This document shows, piece after piece, positions 24,975 to 34,205 of a DNA stretch of 64,000 nucleotides. Every line of letters starts with the position of its first letter. The stretch's first letter is position 1. The position numbers were made by a program, and so were the translations under genes. Below the pieces are notes generated by a model, which saw nothing but the letters and a program-made list of their open reading frames with translations, ran no database searches and was not told the origin of the DNA. The DNA is taken from assembly GCF_000720635.1 (NCBI RefSeq), contig NZ_JOCF01000027.1:1-64000 (forward strand), given 5' to 3'. Source of the stretch: Streptomyces sp. NRRL WC-3742 (GTDB lineage Bacteria; Actinomycetota; Actinomycetes; Streptomycetales; Streptomycetaceae).

Positions 24975-27674
24975 GTGAACAAGAAGACGGCCACCGCCGC
25001 GCCCGACACCGTCCTGGACGCCTACCTGCTGCGCCGTCACGCCGTACGGGTCGAACTCGGCGACCGGCCCGAGGAGCCCCAGCCCTGGACGGCCGAAGGC
25101 ATCGTCGCGCTGGAGGCCGACCTCGCCCAGCGCGGCTACGCCCTCACCCGCGACCTCCGCACGGCCCTCTCCCTGCTGCGCCCCGCCGACCTCGCCACCA
25201 AGGGCTCCCGGCTGCTGCGCAAGCTCGACGCCATGCTCGGCGCCGACCGCCGCCACAAGCCGCTCTTCCGCGACTTCCCCAGGGCCGTGCCCCGCCACGC
25301 CCACGCCACCTACTCGGCGACGATCCGCGGCTACCTGCTCTGCCAGAGCAGCCAGATCTGCTTCACCTGCCAGCGCAGCAGCCTCGACGCCGGCATCGGC
25401 GCCCTCGCCCCCTGCGCCCACCTGCTCTGCGGCGACTGCTACGAGGAGCTGGTCGCGGCCGGCGAAGGCCACAACTGCCCGTACTGCCACAGCCCGCTCG
25501 GCACCGAGGAGCGCTACCTCACCCTCGACGCCAAGTCCGCCCGCAACGTCGCCCGCGACCTCGCGCCGGGCAGCCTGATCAAGCCGCTGCGCCTGGCCGG
25601 CACGGACGCCGCGGCGGTCGCCGTCGCCGAACTCGCCACCCTGCTCGACCGGCAGACGCCGCTCAGCCCGCAGGACCGCGAGGACCTCGTCCTGCTCCTC
25701 GACCACGTCCCGGCGGACCCGGCCACCTGGCTGCCCGCCGAGATCCCCGTCCGCGAGACCCGCGCCACCGTCCTCGCCGCCCTGCTGCGCCGTGACCGCG
25801 AGGCCGCGCGCCCCCTGCTCGACGCCCACCTCACCACCGCCACCGACGTGCTACGGCTGATCTGGGCGTGGTCCGGCGCCGAGCCCGACCTGCTGGCCGA
25901 CACCGCGCGCACCTTCCGCCTGCGCAACCTGCCCCGCCCGCTGCGCCGCGACCTGCTCGCCGTCCTCGACGCGCTCCCGGTCGGCACCCTCGCCGAGGAC
26001 CTGCGCCGCCACCGCCAGGCGTGGCTGCGCGCCGGCGAACTGCTGCACCCGTACGAGCACCGGGCCCGCTTCCCGTACGCGGCGGCCGCCTTCGCCGTCC
26101 TGCGCGAGACCGACGTTCACCACCACGGCCTCGGCCCGCAGCTGCGCGAGGCCCCGGCCCCGCTGAAGGTACGCGAGACGCCCGGCGGCCACACCCGGCT
26201 CACCGTCGAGACCTTCGCCGCCCGGGCCGAGCACGCCCTCGCCCAGGGCGACATGCCCGCCGCCGTCCGGCTGCTGGCCACCCGCCCCGGCGAGCTCGTG
26301 CGCCGACTGCACCACCTGCTGCGGGTGCACACCGTCTGGTACCCCGGTGAGCCGCTGCCCGCCGAGCTCACGGACGCCCTGCCGGGTGCGCTGCGCGCCG
26401 TCGCCCCCGGGCCGCTGCTCGGCGCGTACGGGCGGCTGCGCGCCCCGCGCGAGGAGGGCGAGCGCCGGCTGTACTTCCCGCGAGGCCGCGTCGCCTCCGC
26501 ACACGCCCGCTTCGACTGGGGCACCCGCGTCCCCGCCGAGCTCAGCGAGCCCGTCTGCGCCCTGATCGAGGCCGAACTGCTGCGCCGCGCCGGGCAGCCG
26601 GAGCCCTACGACCTCGCCGTGCTCGACGCCGGGCTCGCCGACCTGGTCGTCCCCTTCGCCGAGCGTGCCAGCGCCAAGACGCTCGTCGCCCTGCCGCGCG
26701 GCAGCGTGCAGCCGCTCCCGGACGGGGAGCACCTGCGGCTGTTCGTGCACTGGATGCAGCGCCCGCACCAGCGCGTCGACCTCGACCTGTCCGTCGCCTT
26801 CTACGACGAGGACTGGCAGTTCACGGGGCTGTGCGACTACACGAACCTGGTCCTCGGGCCGCGCGCCGCCGTCCACTCCGGCGACTTCACCACCGCCCCG
26901 CCGCCGCACGGCGCCACCGAGTTCGTCGACCTCGACCTGTCCGAACTCGACGCGGAGGCCATCCGCTACGCCGTGGTCGTCGTGTTCAGCTACAACGACG
27001 TCCCCTTCGAGGACCTCACCGACGCCTTCGCCGGCTTCATGACGCTCTCCCCGACCGAGGCGGCCCGCGTCCGCAAGGGCAGCTTCCGCCCCAAGGAGCT
27101 GCGCCAGCGCCTCGACCTCGCCGGGGACGCCCGCATCTGCGTGCCGATGATCGTCGACCTCCAGCAGCGCCGCCAGACCTGGACGGACCTCAACGTCAGC
27201 GCCGCCGCCGGGTTCCACAACCTCTACAAGCACCACGAGAGGATCGGCTCCCTCGCCTCGGACGTCCTGCGGCACTTCGCCCCCGGCGCCCGCGCCACCC
27301 TCTGGGACCTCGCCTGCGCCACCGCCGCCGCGGGCAGCCCCGAGGTGCTGGTGCGCGACCGCACCGGCCGTACGCTCGACCACTACCGCCGGGGCGCCAA
27401 CGAGCCGGTGGCCGAGTTCGCCGAGCGCCTGCGCGGCCTGCACGTGAGCGACCGGCGGATCGAGCAGGCACCGGACGACATCGCCCGGCAGATCGCCGAA
27501 CGCCTCACCGGCGCACGGGCGTTCACGGCCCTGGTGCACGCCGACGTGCCCGCACCGGCCGAGGCGGGCGGCGCGCTCTACCGCCTCTACCCCGGCCCGA
27601 CCGACGCCGCCCCGGACACCGTGGAGCGACTCACCGCGGGGGACTGGACGGCCCGCTTCGCCCCGAACGGGTGA
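24975..27674 (+). CDS. MXAN_6230/SCO0854-type RING-finger protein with TerD-like domain
   Basis: 899-aa protein of a bacterial family with a eukaryote-like RING finger. The zinc ligands are complete: C129-x2-C132-x14-C147-x-H149-x2-C152-x2-C155-x12-C168-x2-C171 (C3HC4). The middle is helical. The C-terminal third contains a TerD/tellurium-resistance-like beta domain (about residues 590-690: DLDLSVAFYDEDWQF, AVHSGDFTT, FVDLDLSEL, VVVFSYNDVPFEDLTDAF). GTG 24975 is chosen for GGGGGAG just upstream; an upstream ATG is possible. Ubiquitin-ligase activity in bacteria is not established. It stands 76 nt before a glutamine-synthetase-like gene. Confidence 0.85.
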   Translation: MNKKTATAAPDTVLDAYLLRRHAVRVELGDRPEEPQPWTAEGIVALEADLAQRGYALTRDLRTALSLLRPADLATKGSRLLRKLDAMLGADRRHKPLFRDFPRAVPRHAHATYSATIRGYLLCQSSQICFTCQRSSLDAGIGALAPCAHLLCGDCYEELVAAGEGHNCPYCHSPLGTEERYLTLDAKSARNVARDLAPGSLIKPLRLAGTDAAAVAVAELATLLDRQTPLSPQDREDLVLLLDHVPADPATWLPAEIPVRETRATVLAALLRRDREAARPLLDAHLTTATDVLRLIWAWSGAEPDLLADTARTFRLRNLPRPLRRDLLAVLDALPVGTLAEDLRRHRQAWLRAGELLHPYEHRARFPYAAAAFAVLRETDVHHHGLGPQLREAPAPLKVRETPGGHTRLTVETFAARAEHALAQGDMPAAVRLLATRPGELVRRLHHLLRVHTVWYPGEPLPAELTDALPGALRAVAPGPLLGAYGRLRAPREEGERRLYFPRGRVASAHARFDWGTRVPAELSEPVCALIEAELLRRAGQPEPYDLAVLDAGLADLVVPFAERASAKTLVALPRGSVQPLPDGEHLRLFVHWMQRPHQRVDLDLSVAFYDEDWQFTGLCDYTNLVLGPRAAVHSGDFTTAPPPHGATEFVDLDLSELDAEAIRYAVVVVFSYNDVPFEDLTDAFAGFMTLSPTEAARVRKGSFRPKELRQRLDLAGDARICVPMIVDLQQRRQTWTDLNVSAAAGFHNLYKHHERIGSLASDVLRHFAPGARATLWDLACATAAAGSPEVLVRDRTGRTLDHYRRGANEPVAEFAERLRGLHVSDRRIEQAPDDIARQIAERLTGARAFTALVHADVPAPAEAGGALYRLYPGPTDAAPDTVERLTAGDWTARFAPNG

Positions 27675-27750
27675 ACGGGCGGACGGGCGTCCAACCGGAC
27701 CACCCGTAGGGGGAGTTACGACTCCCGGGTGGGCGGGGCAGCATGGTGGC

Positions 27751-29175
27751 ATGACCACGGGAGCCACCGTCCACACCGCCGAGGCCACAAAAGCCGCCGA
27801 GGCTTCCGTCGCGCTGCCCCCGCGCGCCGAGCGCGCCGCCCGGGCCGAGGCGGCGGCCGACCGGCTGCGCACCGCCGCCGTCGACGCCCTCGCCGTCACC
27901 TGGGTGGACAACGCGGGCATCACCCGGGTCAAGGCCGTCCCGCTCGGGGGCCTGCGGCACGCCGCCGAGTGGGGCGTCGGCACGGCCCCCTGCTTCGACG
28001 TGTTCCTCGCCGACGACGCGATCACCACCAGCCCCCTCATCGGCGGCCCCACCGGGGACCTGCGCCTCTACCCCGACCTCGACCGGGCCGTCCCCCTCGC
28101 CGCCCAGCCCGGCTGGGCCTGGGCCCCCGGCGAGCGCTACACCCAGGACGGCACCCCGCACCCCGGCTGCCAGCGCCTGTTCGCCCGCCGGACGACGGCG
28201 GCCGCCGCCGCGCTGGGCCTCAGCCTCAAGGCCGGCATCGAGGTCGAGTGGGTCGTCGCCCTGGACGGCCCCCCGACCGAGGAGCCGCGCTACCCGACGC
28301 ACGGCCCCGCGTACGGGATGCACCGGCTCACCGACCTCTCCGACTACCTGCGCGACGTCCTGCGCGCCCTCGGCGAGCAGGGGCTGGCGGTGCTGCAGAT
28401 CCACCCCGAGTACGCCCCGGGCCAGTTCGAGGTCTCCGTCGCCCCCGAGGGCCCGGTCGGCGCCGCCGACACCTCCGTCCTCGTCCGCCACACGATCCGC
28501 GCCGTCTCCGCCCGCCACGGCCTGCGGGTCTCCTTCGCGCCCGTCGTCGAGACCGACGGCGTCGGCAACGGCGGCCATGTGCACCTGAGCCTGTGGCGCG
28601 AGGGCCGCAACCTCGGCCACGGCGGCCCCGGCCCGCACGGGCTCACGCCCGAGGCCGAGGGCTTCCTCGCCGGCGTCCTCGACGAACTGCCCGCCCTGCT
28701 GGTGCTCGGCTGCTCCAGCCCCGCCGGGTACCTGCGCCTGGTGCCCCAGCACTGGGCCGGCGCCTACCGGTGCTGGGGCCTGGAGAACCGCGAGGCCGCG
28801 CTGCGGCTGGTCACCGGCTCCACCGGCGAGCGGGCCTCGGCCGCCAACGCCGAGGTCAAGTGCTTCGACGCCAGCGCCAACCCGTACCTCGCCGTCGGCG
28901 GCGTCATCGCGGCCGGTCTCGCGGGCCTGGCGGATGGCCGCCGCCTGCCACCGGAGTTCACCGGGGACCCGGCCGCCGCCGAGCCCGGCACGGTGCCCCG
29001 GCTGCCCACCGGTCCCGGTGAGGCGCTGGCCGCGTACGAGGCGTCGGCGGTGCTGCGCGAGGCCCTCGGCGAGCCGCTGTACCGGGCGGTGGCCGCGGTG
29101 CGCCGCGCCGAGGCCGAGCGGTACGAGGCCGCCGGCCCCGAGGAGTTGGTGGCCGCCACCCGCTGGCGTTACTGA
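27751..29175 (+). CDS. Glutamine synthetase-family ligase (GlnA-like)
   Basis: 474-aa member of the glutamine synthetase superfamily, probably ligating glutamate to an amine other than ammonia. Family landmarks are present: IEVEWVV (metal-binding Glu), YAPGQFEVSVAPE, NGGHVHLSL (ATP/glutamate-site His), ENREAALRL and the terminal EVKCFDASANPYLAVG, where Lys replaces the usual Arg. The first 35 residues are an Ala-rich extension. In S. coelicolor, paralogues GlnA3 and GlnA4 are gamma-glutamyl polyamine and ethanolamine ligases; this could be a similar enzyme. True ammonium-assimilating GlnA is less likely given the divergence. Confidence 0.82.
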   Translation: MTTGATVHTAEATKAAEASVALPPRAERAARAEAAADRLRTAAVDALAVTWVDNAGITRVKAVPLGGLRHAAEWGVGTAPCFDVFLADDAITTSPLIGGPTGDLRLYPDLDRAVPLAAQPGWAWAPGERYTQDGTPHPGCQRLFARRTTAAAAALGLSLKAGIEVEWVVALDGPPTEEPRYPTHGPAYGMHRLTDLSDYLRDVLRALGEQGLAVLQIHPEYAPGQFEVSVAPEGPVGAADTSVLVRHTIRAVSARHGLRVSFAPVVETDGVGNGGHVHLSLWREGRNLGHGGPGPHGLTPEAEGFLAGVLDELPALLVLGCSSPAGYLRLVPQHWAGAYRCWGLENREAALRLVTGSTGERASAANAEVKCFDASANPYLAVGGVIAAGLAGLADGRRLPPEFTGDPAAAEPGTVPRLPTGPGEALAAYEASAVLREALGEPLYRAVAAVRRAEAERYEAAGPEELVAATRWRY

Positions 29176-29293
29176 CGAAAAACGCCGATCGGCCACCGGC
29201 CGTACGCGCTCCAGCGGGCCCGAACGCTCACCACATCGCTCGTCGGCAAACCATCACTTTTTAACACTCATCTTTTCTGTTGCCTACTGTGAC

Positions 29294-29316
29294 CTGCGGA
29301 GTCCTGCCCTCCGCAG
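29294..29316. promoter_or_regulatory. Hairpin in the leader region of the subtilisin gene
   Basis: CTGCGGAG (29294-29301) pairs with CTCCGCAG (29309-29316), 7-nt loop, without a U-tract. It sits in the AT-rich region 29240-29400 upstream of the protease gene, which also holds TTAGAT (29335-29340) as a possible -10. It may be the terminator of the glutamine-synthetase-like gene or a leader element. Confidence 0.4.
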
Positions 29317-29446
29317 TTGGCGAAGATGTGACGATTAGATGACTACCTCTTGCGCAATTAAGCCAATCTTCATTAGCGTCCCGGTCATTCCCTGTGCACC
29401 TGCCTCGCCGCAGCTGCCGCATGACGACTCGGGAGGGCCTACCCCT

Positions 29447-30943
<1,497 letters not shown>

Positions 30944-30952
30944 CGCGCCCGC

Positions 30953-31008
30953 CGCGGTGACAACCTGACAACCGCAGTGACAACCGCAGTGACAACAGCA
31001 GTGACACC
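30953..31008. repeat. 12-bp tandem repeat after the protease gene
   Basis: GCAGTGACAACC and variants recur four to five times between the protease stop and the terminator (30953-31008), with one shortened unit. Non-coding slippage array. Confidence 0.7.
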
Positions 31009-31020
31009 TGATCACCGCTG

Positions 31021-31056
31021 AACCGGGGAGCGGGGCTTCGGCCCCGCTCCCCGGTT
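31021..31056. terminator. Bidirectional terminator with TTCG loop
   Basis: Perfect 16-bp stem AACCGGGGAGCGGGGC/GCCCCGCTCCCCGGTT (31021-31036 with 31041-31056) capped by TTCG, between convergent protease and HipA-like kinase genes. Confidence 0.92.
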
Positions 31057-31067
31057 CCGTCCTCCGT

Positions 31068-31979
31068 TCAGCCGTCCTCGTCGAAGTGGTGCTCCCAGAC
31101 CGTCTCCACCGAGGGCTTGCCGTGCAGGTCCGGCACCTCCCGCAGCCAGGCGGGCCGGCCGGCCCGGGTGCGGGCCGCCTGGCGCCGCTCGGCCTCGCGC
31201 AGCTGCTCGGGCGTGGAGAACCCCTCCGGCAGCCACTCCCCGGAGAGCACCACCCGGGCGGCCAGGTGCTCGACGTAGGCGCGGCGGACGGCGGCCACCG
31301 AGTCGAAGCCCGGCTCCCCGGCCAGCCACTCGTCGGGCACCAGCGCCAGCACCTCCTCCAGCAACTCCGCGGTCACCAGCGGCCCGAGGTCCTCGTCGGC
31401 CAGCCGGACGTCCGGGGCCGAGGCGCCCAGCGCGTGGGCGCTCAGGTCGTAGCGCCGCCCGACCGCCGCCCCGGCGGAGGCCCAGCGGTGGTGGAAGATC
31501 AGCGCGGCGCCGTTGTCGATCAGCCAGAGCCGCCCGTGCCAGACCACCAGGTTGGGGTTGTGCACGGTGCGGTCGACGTTGCCGGTGAGGGCGTCCAGCC
31601 ACACCACCCGCCCGGCCTCGGCGGAGTCCACCGCCACCAGGCCCGGCCGGTAGTCCAGGGCCCCCGGCAGCAGGTCCATCCCGAGGTTGAGCCCGGCGCT
31701 GGCCTTGAGCATGTCCTGGATCTCGGTGTCCGGCTCCTCCGCCGCCACCGCCGGGTCGAAGTCCACCAGCCGCAGCTCCGGCACCCGCAGCCCCAGGCGC
31801 CGCGCCAGCTCGCCGACGATCACCTCGGCCACCAGCGCCTTGCGCCCCTGCGCGGCCCCGGTGAACTTGACCACGTACGTGCCCAGGTCGTCGGTCTCCA
31901 CCACCCCGGGCACCGAACCCCCGGCCCGCAGTGGATCGACGTAGCGCACCGCTGTCACCTGATCGAGCACACCGGCCAC
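31068..31979 (-). CDS. HipA-like kinase family protein
   Basis: 303-aa protein of the stand-alone HipA-like kinase family found in actinomycetes. Kinase-type residues are visible: Lys38 in YVVKF, the catalytic-loop NVDRTVHNPNL (Asp136, Asn141/143) and the metal-binding LIDNGAALIF (Asp155). There is no HipB-type antitoxin gene next to it, so a toxin role is not indicated. GTG 31979 is chosen because homologous-looking sequence (AGVLDQVTAVRYV) starts there; the ribosome site is weak. It is divergent from the SRPBCC gene. Confidence 0.8.
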   Translation of the reverse strand: MAGVLDQVTAVRYVDPLRAGGSVPGVVETDDLGTYVVKFTGAAQGRKALVAEVIVGELARRLGLRVPELRLVDFDPAVAAEEPDTEIQDMLKASAGLNLGMDLLPGALDYRPGLVAVDSAEAGRVVWLDALTGNVDRTVHNPNLVVWHGRLWLIDNGAALIFHHRWASAGAAVGRRYDLSAHALGASAPDVRLADEDLGPLVTAELLEEVLALVPDEWLAGEPGFDSVAAVRRAYVEHLAARVVLSGEWLPEGFSTPEQLREAERRQAARTRAGRPAWLREVPDLHGKPSVETVWEHHFDEDG

Positions 31980-32073
31980 CCTATCCCGGCGCGTCGCGGC
32001 GGCGCCGCTGTGATTGGCTTGCCGCCAGAGCGGTACGGACAGCGGTACCCCACCACACGAGGAGTGCAAGGTC

Positions 32074-32514
32074 ATGGGACAGGTGCAGGCCACCACCGAG
32101 CGGGTCTACGACGCGGCCCCCGAGCGGGTGTACGAGGCGCTGGCCGACTACCAGGTGACCCGCCCGAAGCTGCTGCCGGCGCAGTACAGCGAGTACGAGG
32201 TGCGGGTCGGCGGCACCGGCGCCGGCACCCAGGTGCACTGGCGGCTGCAGGCCACCGAGAAGCGGGTGCGCGACTGCCTGTTCACCGTCTCGGCGCCGAA
32301 GCCGGACCAGCTGGTGGAGAAGGACGCCAACTCCACCATGGTGATCACCTGGACGGTCTCGGCCGTGGGCGAGGGCGGCTCCAAGGTCACCGTCTCCGCC
32401 ACCTGGCAGGGCGCCACGGGCATCGGCGGCTTCTTCGAGCGCACCTTCGCCCCCAAGGGCCTGAACCGCATTCACGACCAGGTGCTGGAGAACCTCGCCG
32501 CCGAGGTCCGCTGA
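32074..32514 (+). CDS. SRPBCC (START-like) family protein
   Basis: 146-aa helix-grip-fold protein, likely binding a hydrophobic ligand or acting as a polyketide-cyclase-like carrier. It starts with the family pattern ATTERVYDAAPERVYEALADY and alternates beta strands to a long C-terminal helix (FAPKGLNRIHDQVLENLAAEV). No catalytic residues are evident. The ATG at 32074 has GAGGAG about 10 nt upstream. Divergent from the HipA-like kinase, no operon partners. Confidence 0.85.
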   Translation: MGQVQATTERVYDAAPERVYEALADYQVTRPKLLPAQYSEYEVRVGGTGAGTQVHWRLQATEKRVRDCLFTVSAPKPDQLVEKDANSTMVITWTVSAVGEGGSKVTVSATWQGATGIGGFFERTFAPKGLNRIHDQVLENLAAEVR

Positions 32515-32542
32515 CCCGATCCCCGATCCCCGATCGCCGATC

Positions 32543-32590
32543 GGGACCGGGACCGGGACCGGGACCGGAACCGGAACCGGAACCGGAACC
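32543..32590. repeat. Hexanucleotide array GGGACC x4 then GGAACC x4
   Basis: Eight contiguous hexamers after the SRPBCC gene. The first four read GGGACC and the last four GGAACC, so the array spread after a single G-to-A change. It also contains GGTTCC-like self-complementary pairs and may vary in length between strains. Confidence 0.9.
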
Positions 32591-32620
32591 GGGGAATTCG
32601 CCCGGGAATTCGACTGACCC

Positions 32621-32656
32621 GTCCACCCGTACGAGTCGAAAGCCGTACGGGTGGAC
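32621..32656. terminator. Candidate terminator upstream of the first glycosyltransferase
   Basis: 12-bp stem GTCCACCCGTAC/GTACGGGTGGAC (32621-32632 with 32645-32656), 12-nt loop. It isolates the polysaccharide locus from the SRPBCC gene. Confidence 0.65.
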
Positions 32657-32719
32657 GGCCCGCCACCTCCGGGTGACGGGACCCGCCCGGCACGGGGGAG
32701 CGACCCTAGGCTCGCCGCC

Positions 32720-33880
32720 GTGCATATGACGATCCTTCACGTTTCGCAGCCGGTGGACGGCGGAGTCGCCCGCGTCGTCGCCGATCTGGTCCGCGGGCAG
32801 CGGGAGGCCGGCCACCGGGTCCTGGTCGCCTGCCCGCGCGGGGGCCGGCTGGCCGAGGAGGCGGCCTCGGTGGGCGCGCTGGTCCACGACTGGCCCGCCG
32901 ACCGCTCCCCGGGCCCCTCGACCGCCGCCGAAGCCTGGCGGCTGCGCCGGATCGTCCGGACCGCCGGGCCCGACGTGGTCCACCTGCACAGCGCCAAGGC
33001 CGGCCTGGCCGGCCGGCTGGCCGTGCGCGGCGCGGTGCCCACCGTCTTCCAGCCGCACGCCTGGTCCTTCGCCGCCGTGGACGGCGCCATGGCCGCCGCC
33101 ACCCTGCGCTGGGAGCGCTGTGCGACCCGCTGGGCGCACCGCCTGCTCTGCGTCAGCGTCCAGGAACGCGCGGACGGCGTGGCCGCCGGGGTGCACGCCG
33201 ACTGGGCGGTGGTGCCCAACGGCGTGGACGTGCGCCACTACGCGCCCGCCGACCGCCGCGCCGCGCGGATCGCCCTCGGCCTGGACCTCGACGCCCCGCT
33301 CGCCGTCTGCGTGGGCCGCCTGTGTCGGCAGAAGGGCCAGGACGTGCTGCTGGCCGCCTGGCCGGAGGCGCTGCGCCGGGTGCCGCAGGCCCGGCTGGCA
33401 CTGGTCGGCGGCGGGCCGGAGGAGCAGCGGGTCGCGGAGCTGGTCCGGGAGACGGCCGAGCCCTCCCGCGTCCGGCTGACGGGCGACGTGCCGGATCCGC
33501 GCCCCTGGCTGGCGGCGGCCGACCTGGTGGTGCTGCCCTCGCGCTGGGAGGGCATGGCGCTGGCCCCGCTGGAGGCGATGGCGGCGGCCCGCCCGGTGCT
33601 GCTGACGGACGTGCCGGGGGCGCGTGAGTGCCTGCCCCCGGCGGAGCGCGCGCAGTCGGTGGTCGCGCCGGAGGATGCGGGCGCGCTCGCCACCCGGATG
33701 GCGGAGGCGTTGTCCGATCCGATCGAGTGCGAGCGACGCGGTTCCCGGCTGCGCGAGCACGTGGTGGCGCGCCACGACGTGCGGACCGTGGTCGAACAGG
33801 TGGACGCGCTCTACCGCCACCTGCTGGGGGCCGGAGGGGTCGTGGGGCGGCGCCGGGCCCGTGTCCCGGAGCGGATCTGA
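32720..33880 (+). CDS. Glycosyltransferase family 4, probably leaderless
   Basis: 386-aa GT-B glycosyltransferase. The N-terminal ILHVSQPVDGGVARVV loop and DVVHLHSAKAG fit the acceptor domain, and the C-terminal donor domain has VGRLCRQKGQDVLL, the PSRWEGMALAPLEAMA motif (E-x7-E) and DVPGAREC. TAGGCT at 32707-32712 ends 7 nt before GTG 32720 and there is no Shine-Dalgarno, a pattern of leaderless mRNAs in streptomycetes. ATG 32726 is an alternative. It likely adds a sugar to the lipid-linked repeat unit made by the following genes. The sugar is unknown. Confidence 0.87.
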   Translation: MHMTILHVSQPVDGGVARVVADLVRGQREAGHRVLVACPRGGRLAEEAASVGALVHDWPADRSPGPSTAAEAWRLRRIVRTAGPDVVHLHSAKAGLAGRLAVRGAVPTVFQPHAWSFAAVDGAMAAATLRWERCATRWAHRLLCVSVQERADGVAAGVHADWAVVPNGVDVRHYAPADRRAARIALGLDLDAPLAVCVGRLCRQKGQDVLLAAWPEALRRVPQARLALVGGGPEEQRVAELVRETAEPSRVRLTGDVPDPRPWLAAADLVVLPSRWEGMALAPLEAMAAARPVLLTDVPGARECLPPAERAQSVVAPEDAGALATRMAEALSDPIECERRGSRLREHVVARHDVRTVVEQVDALYRHLLGAGGVVGRRRARVPERI

Positions 33881-34205
33881 TCGTTTCACCTGCTGCGAAT
33901 GCCCGCCGTGACGGCGCGGTCGTATTCGCACCCTCGACCGGATATTCGGGCGAAGTGGCAATCAGAAATACCTATTAATGGGCGGCTGGAATGAAACGGC
34001 AAGTCAACTTCCAGCCGATAACGCCCGGTTCTGTATTGTCTGATTTTGCCTGCTTCGTTTCGATTTCTCACCGGGAATTCGCGAAAGCCGCCAGCGGCAG
34101 CAGGTGCCGTCAGGACCGCGCCCACCGGGCCGGGACGGCCGCCCCCCGCCAACCGGCGCAGGGGCGCCGTCGCCCCGGGCACACAGCAGGGGAGTTCGTG
34201 CGCTG
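33881..34205. other. 325-bp AT-rich promoter region of the polysaccharide operon
   Basis: Markedly lower GC than its surroundings between about 33890 and 34085. CGGCTGGAA (33983-33991) pairs with TTCCAGCCG (34009-34017) across a 17-nt loop, either an operator or an early RNA hairpin. No gene. The promoter of the sugar-transferase operon must lie here, but I cannot fix -35/-10 with confidence. Confidence 0.5.

Noticed and set aside
27729..29021. Overlapping plus-strand frame within the glutamine-synthetase-like gene
   Set aside because: Arg/Pro-rich out-of-frame reading with no family motif; the in-frame protein has all the GS motifs.
31068..32003. HipA-like kinase as half of a toxin-antitoxin system
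   Set aside because: No HipB-like HTH gene lies next to it. The family is the stand-alone actinomycete type.
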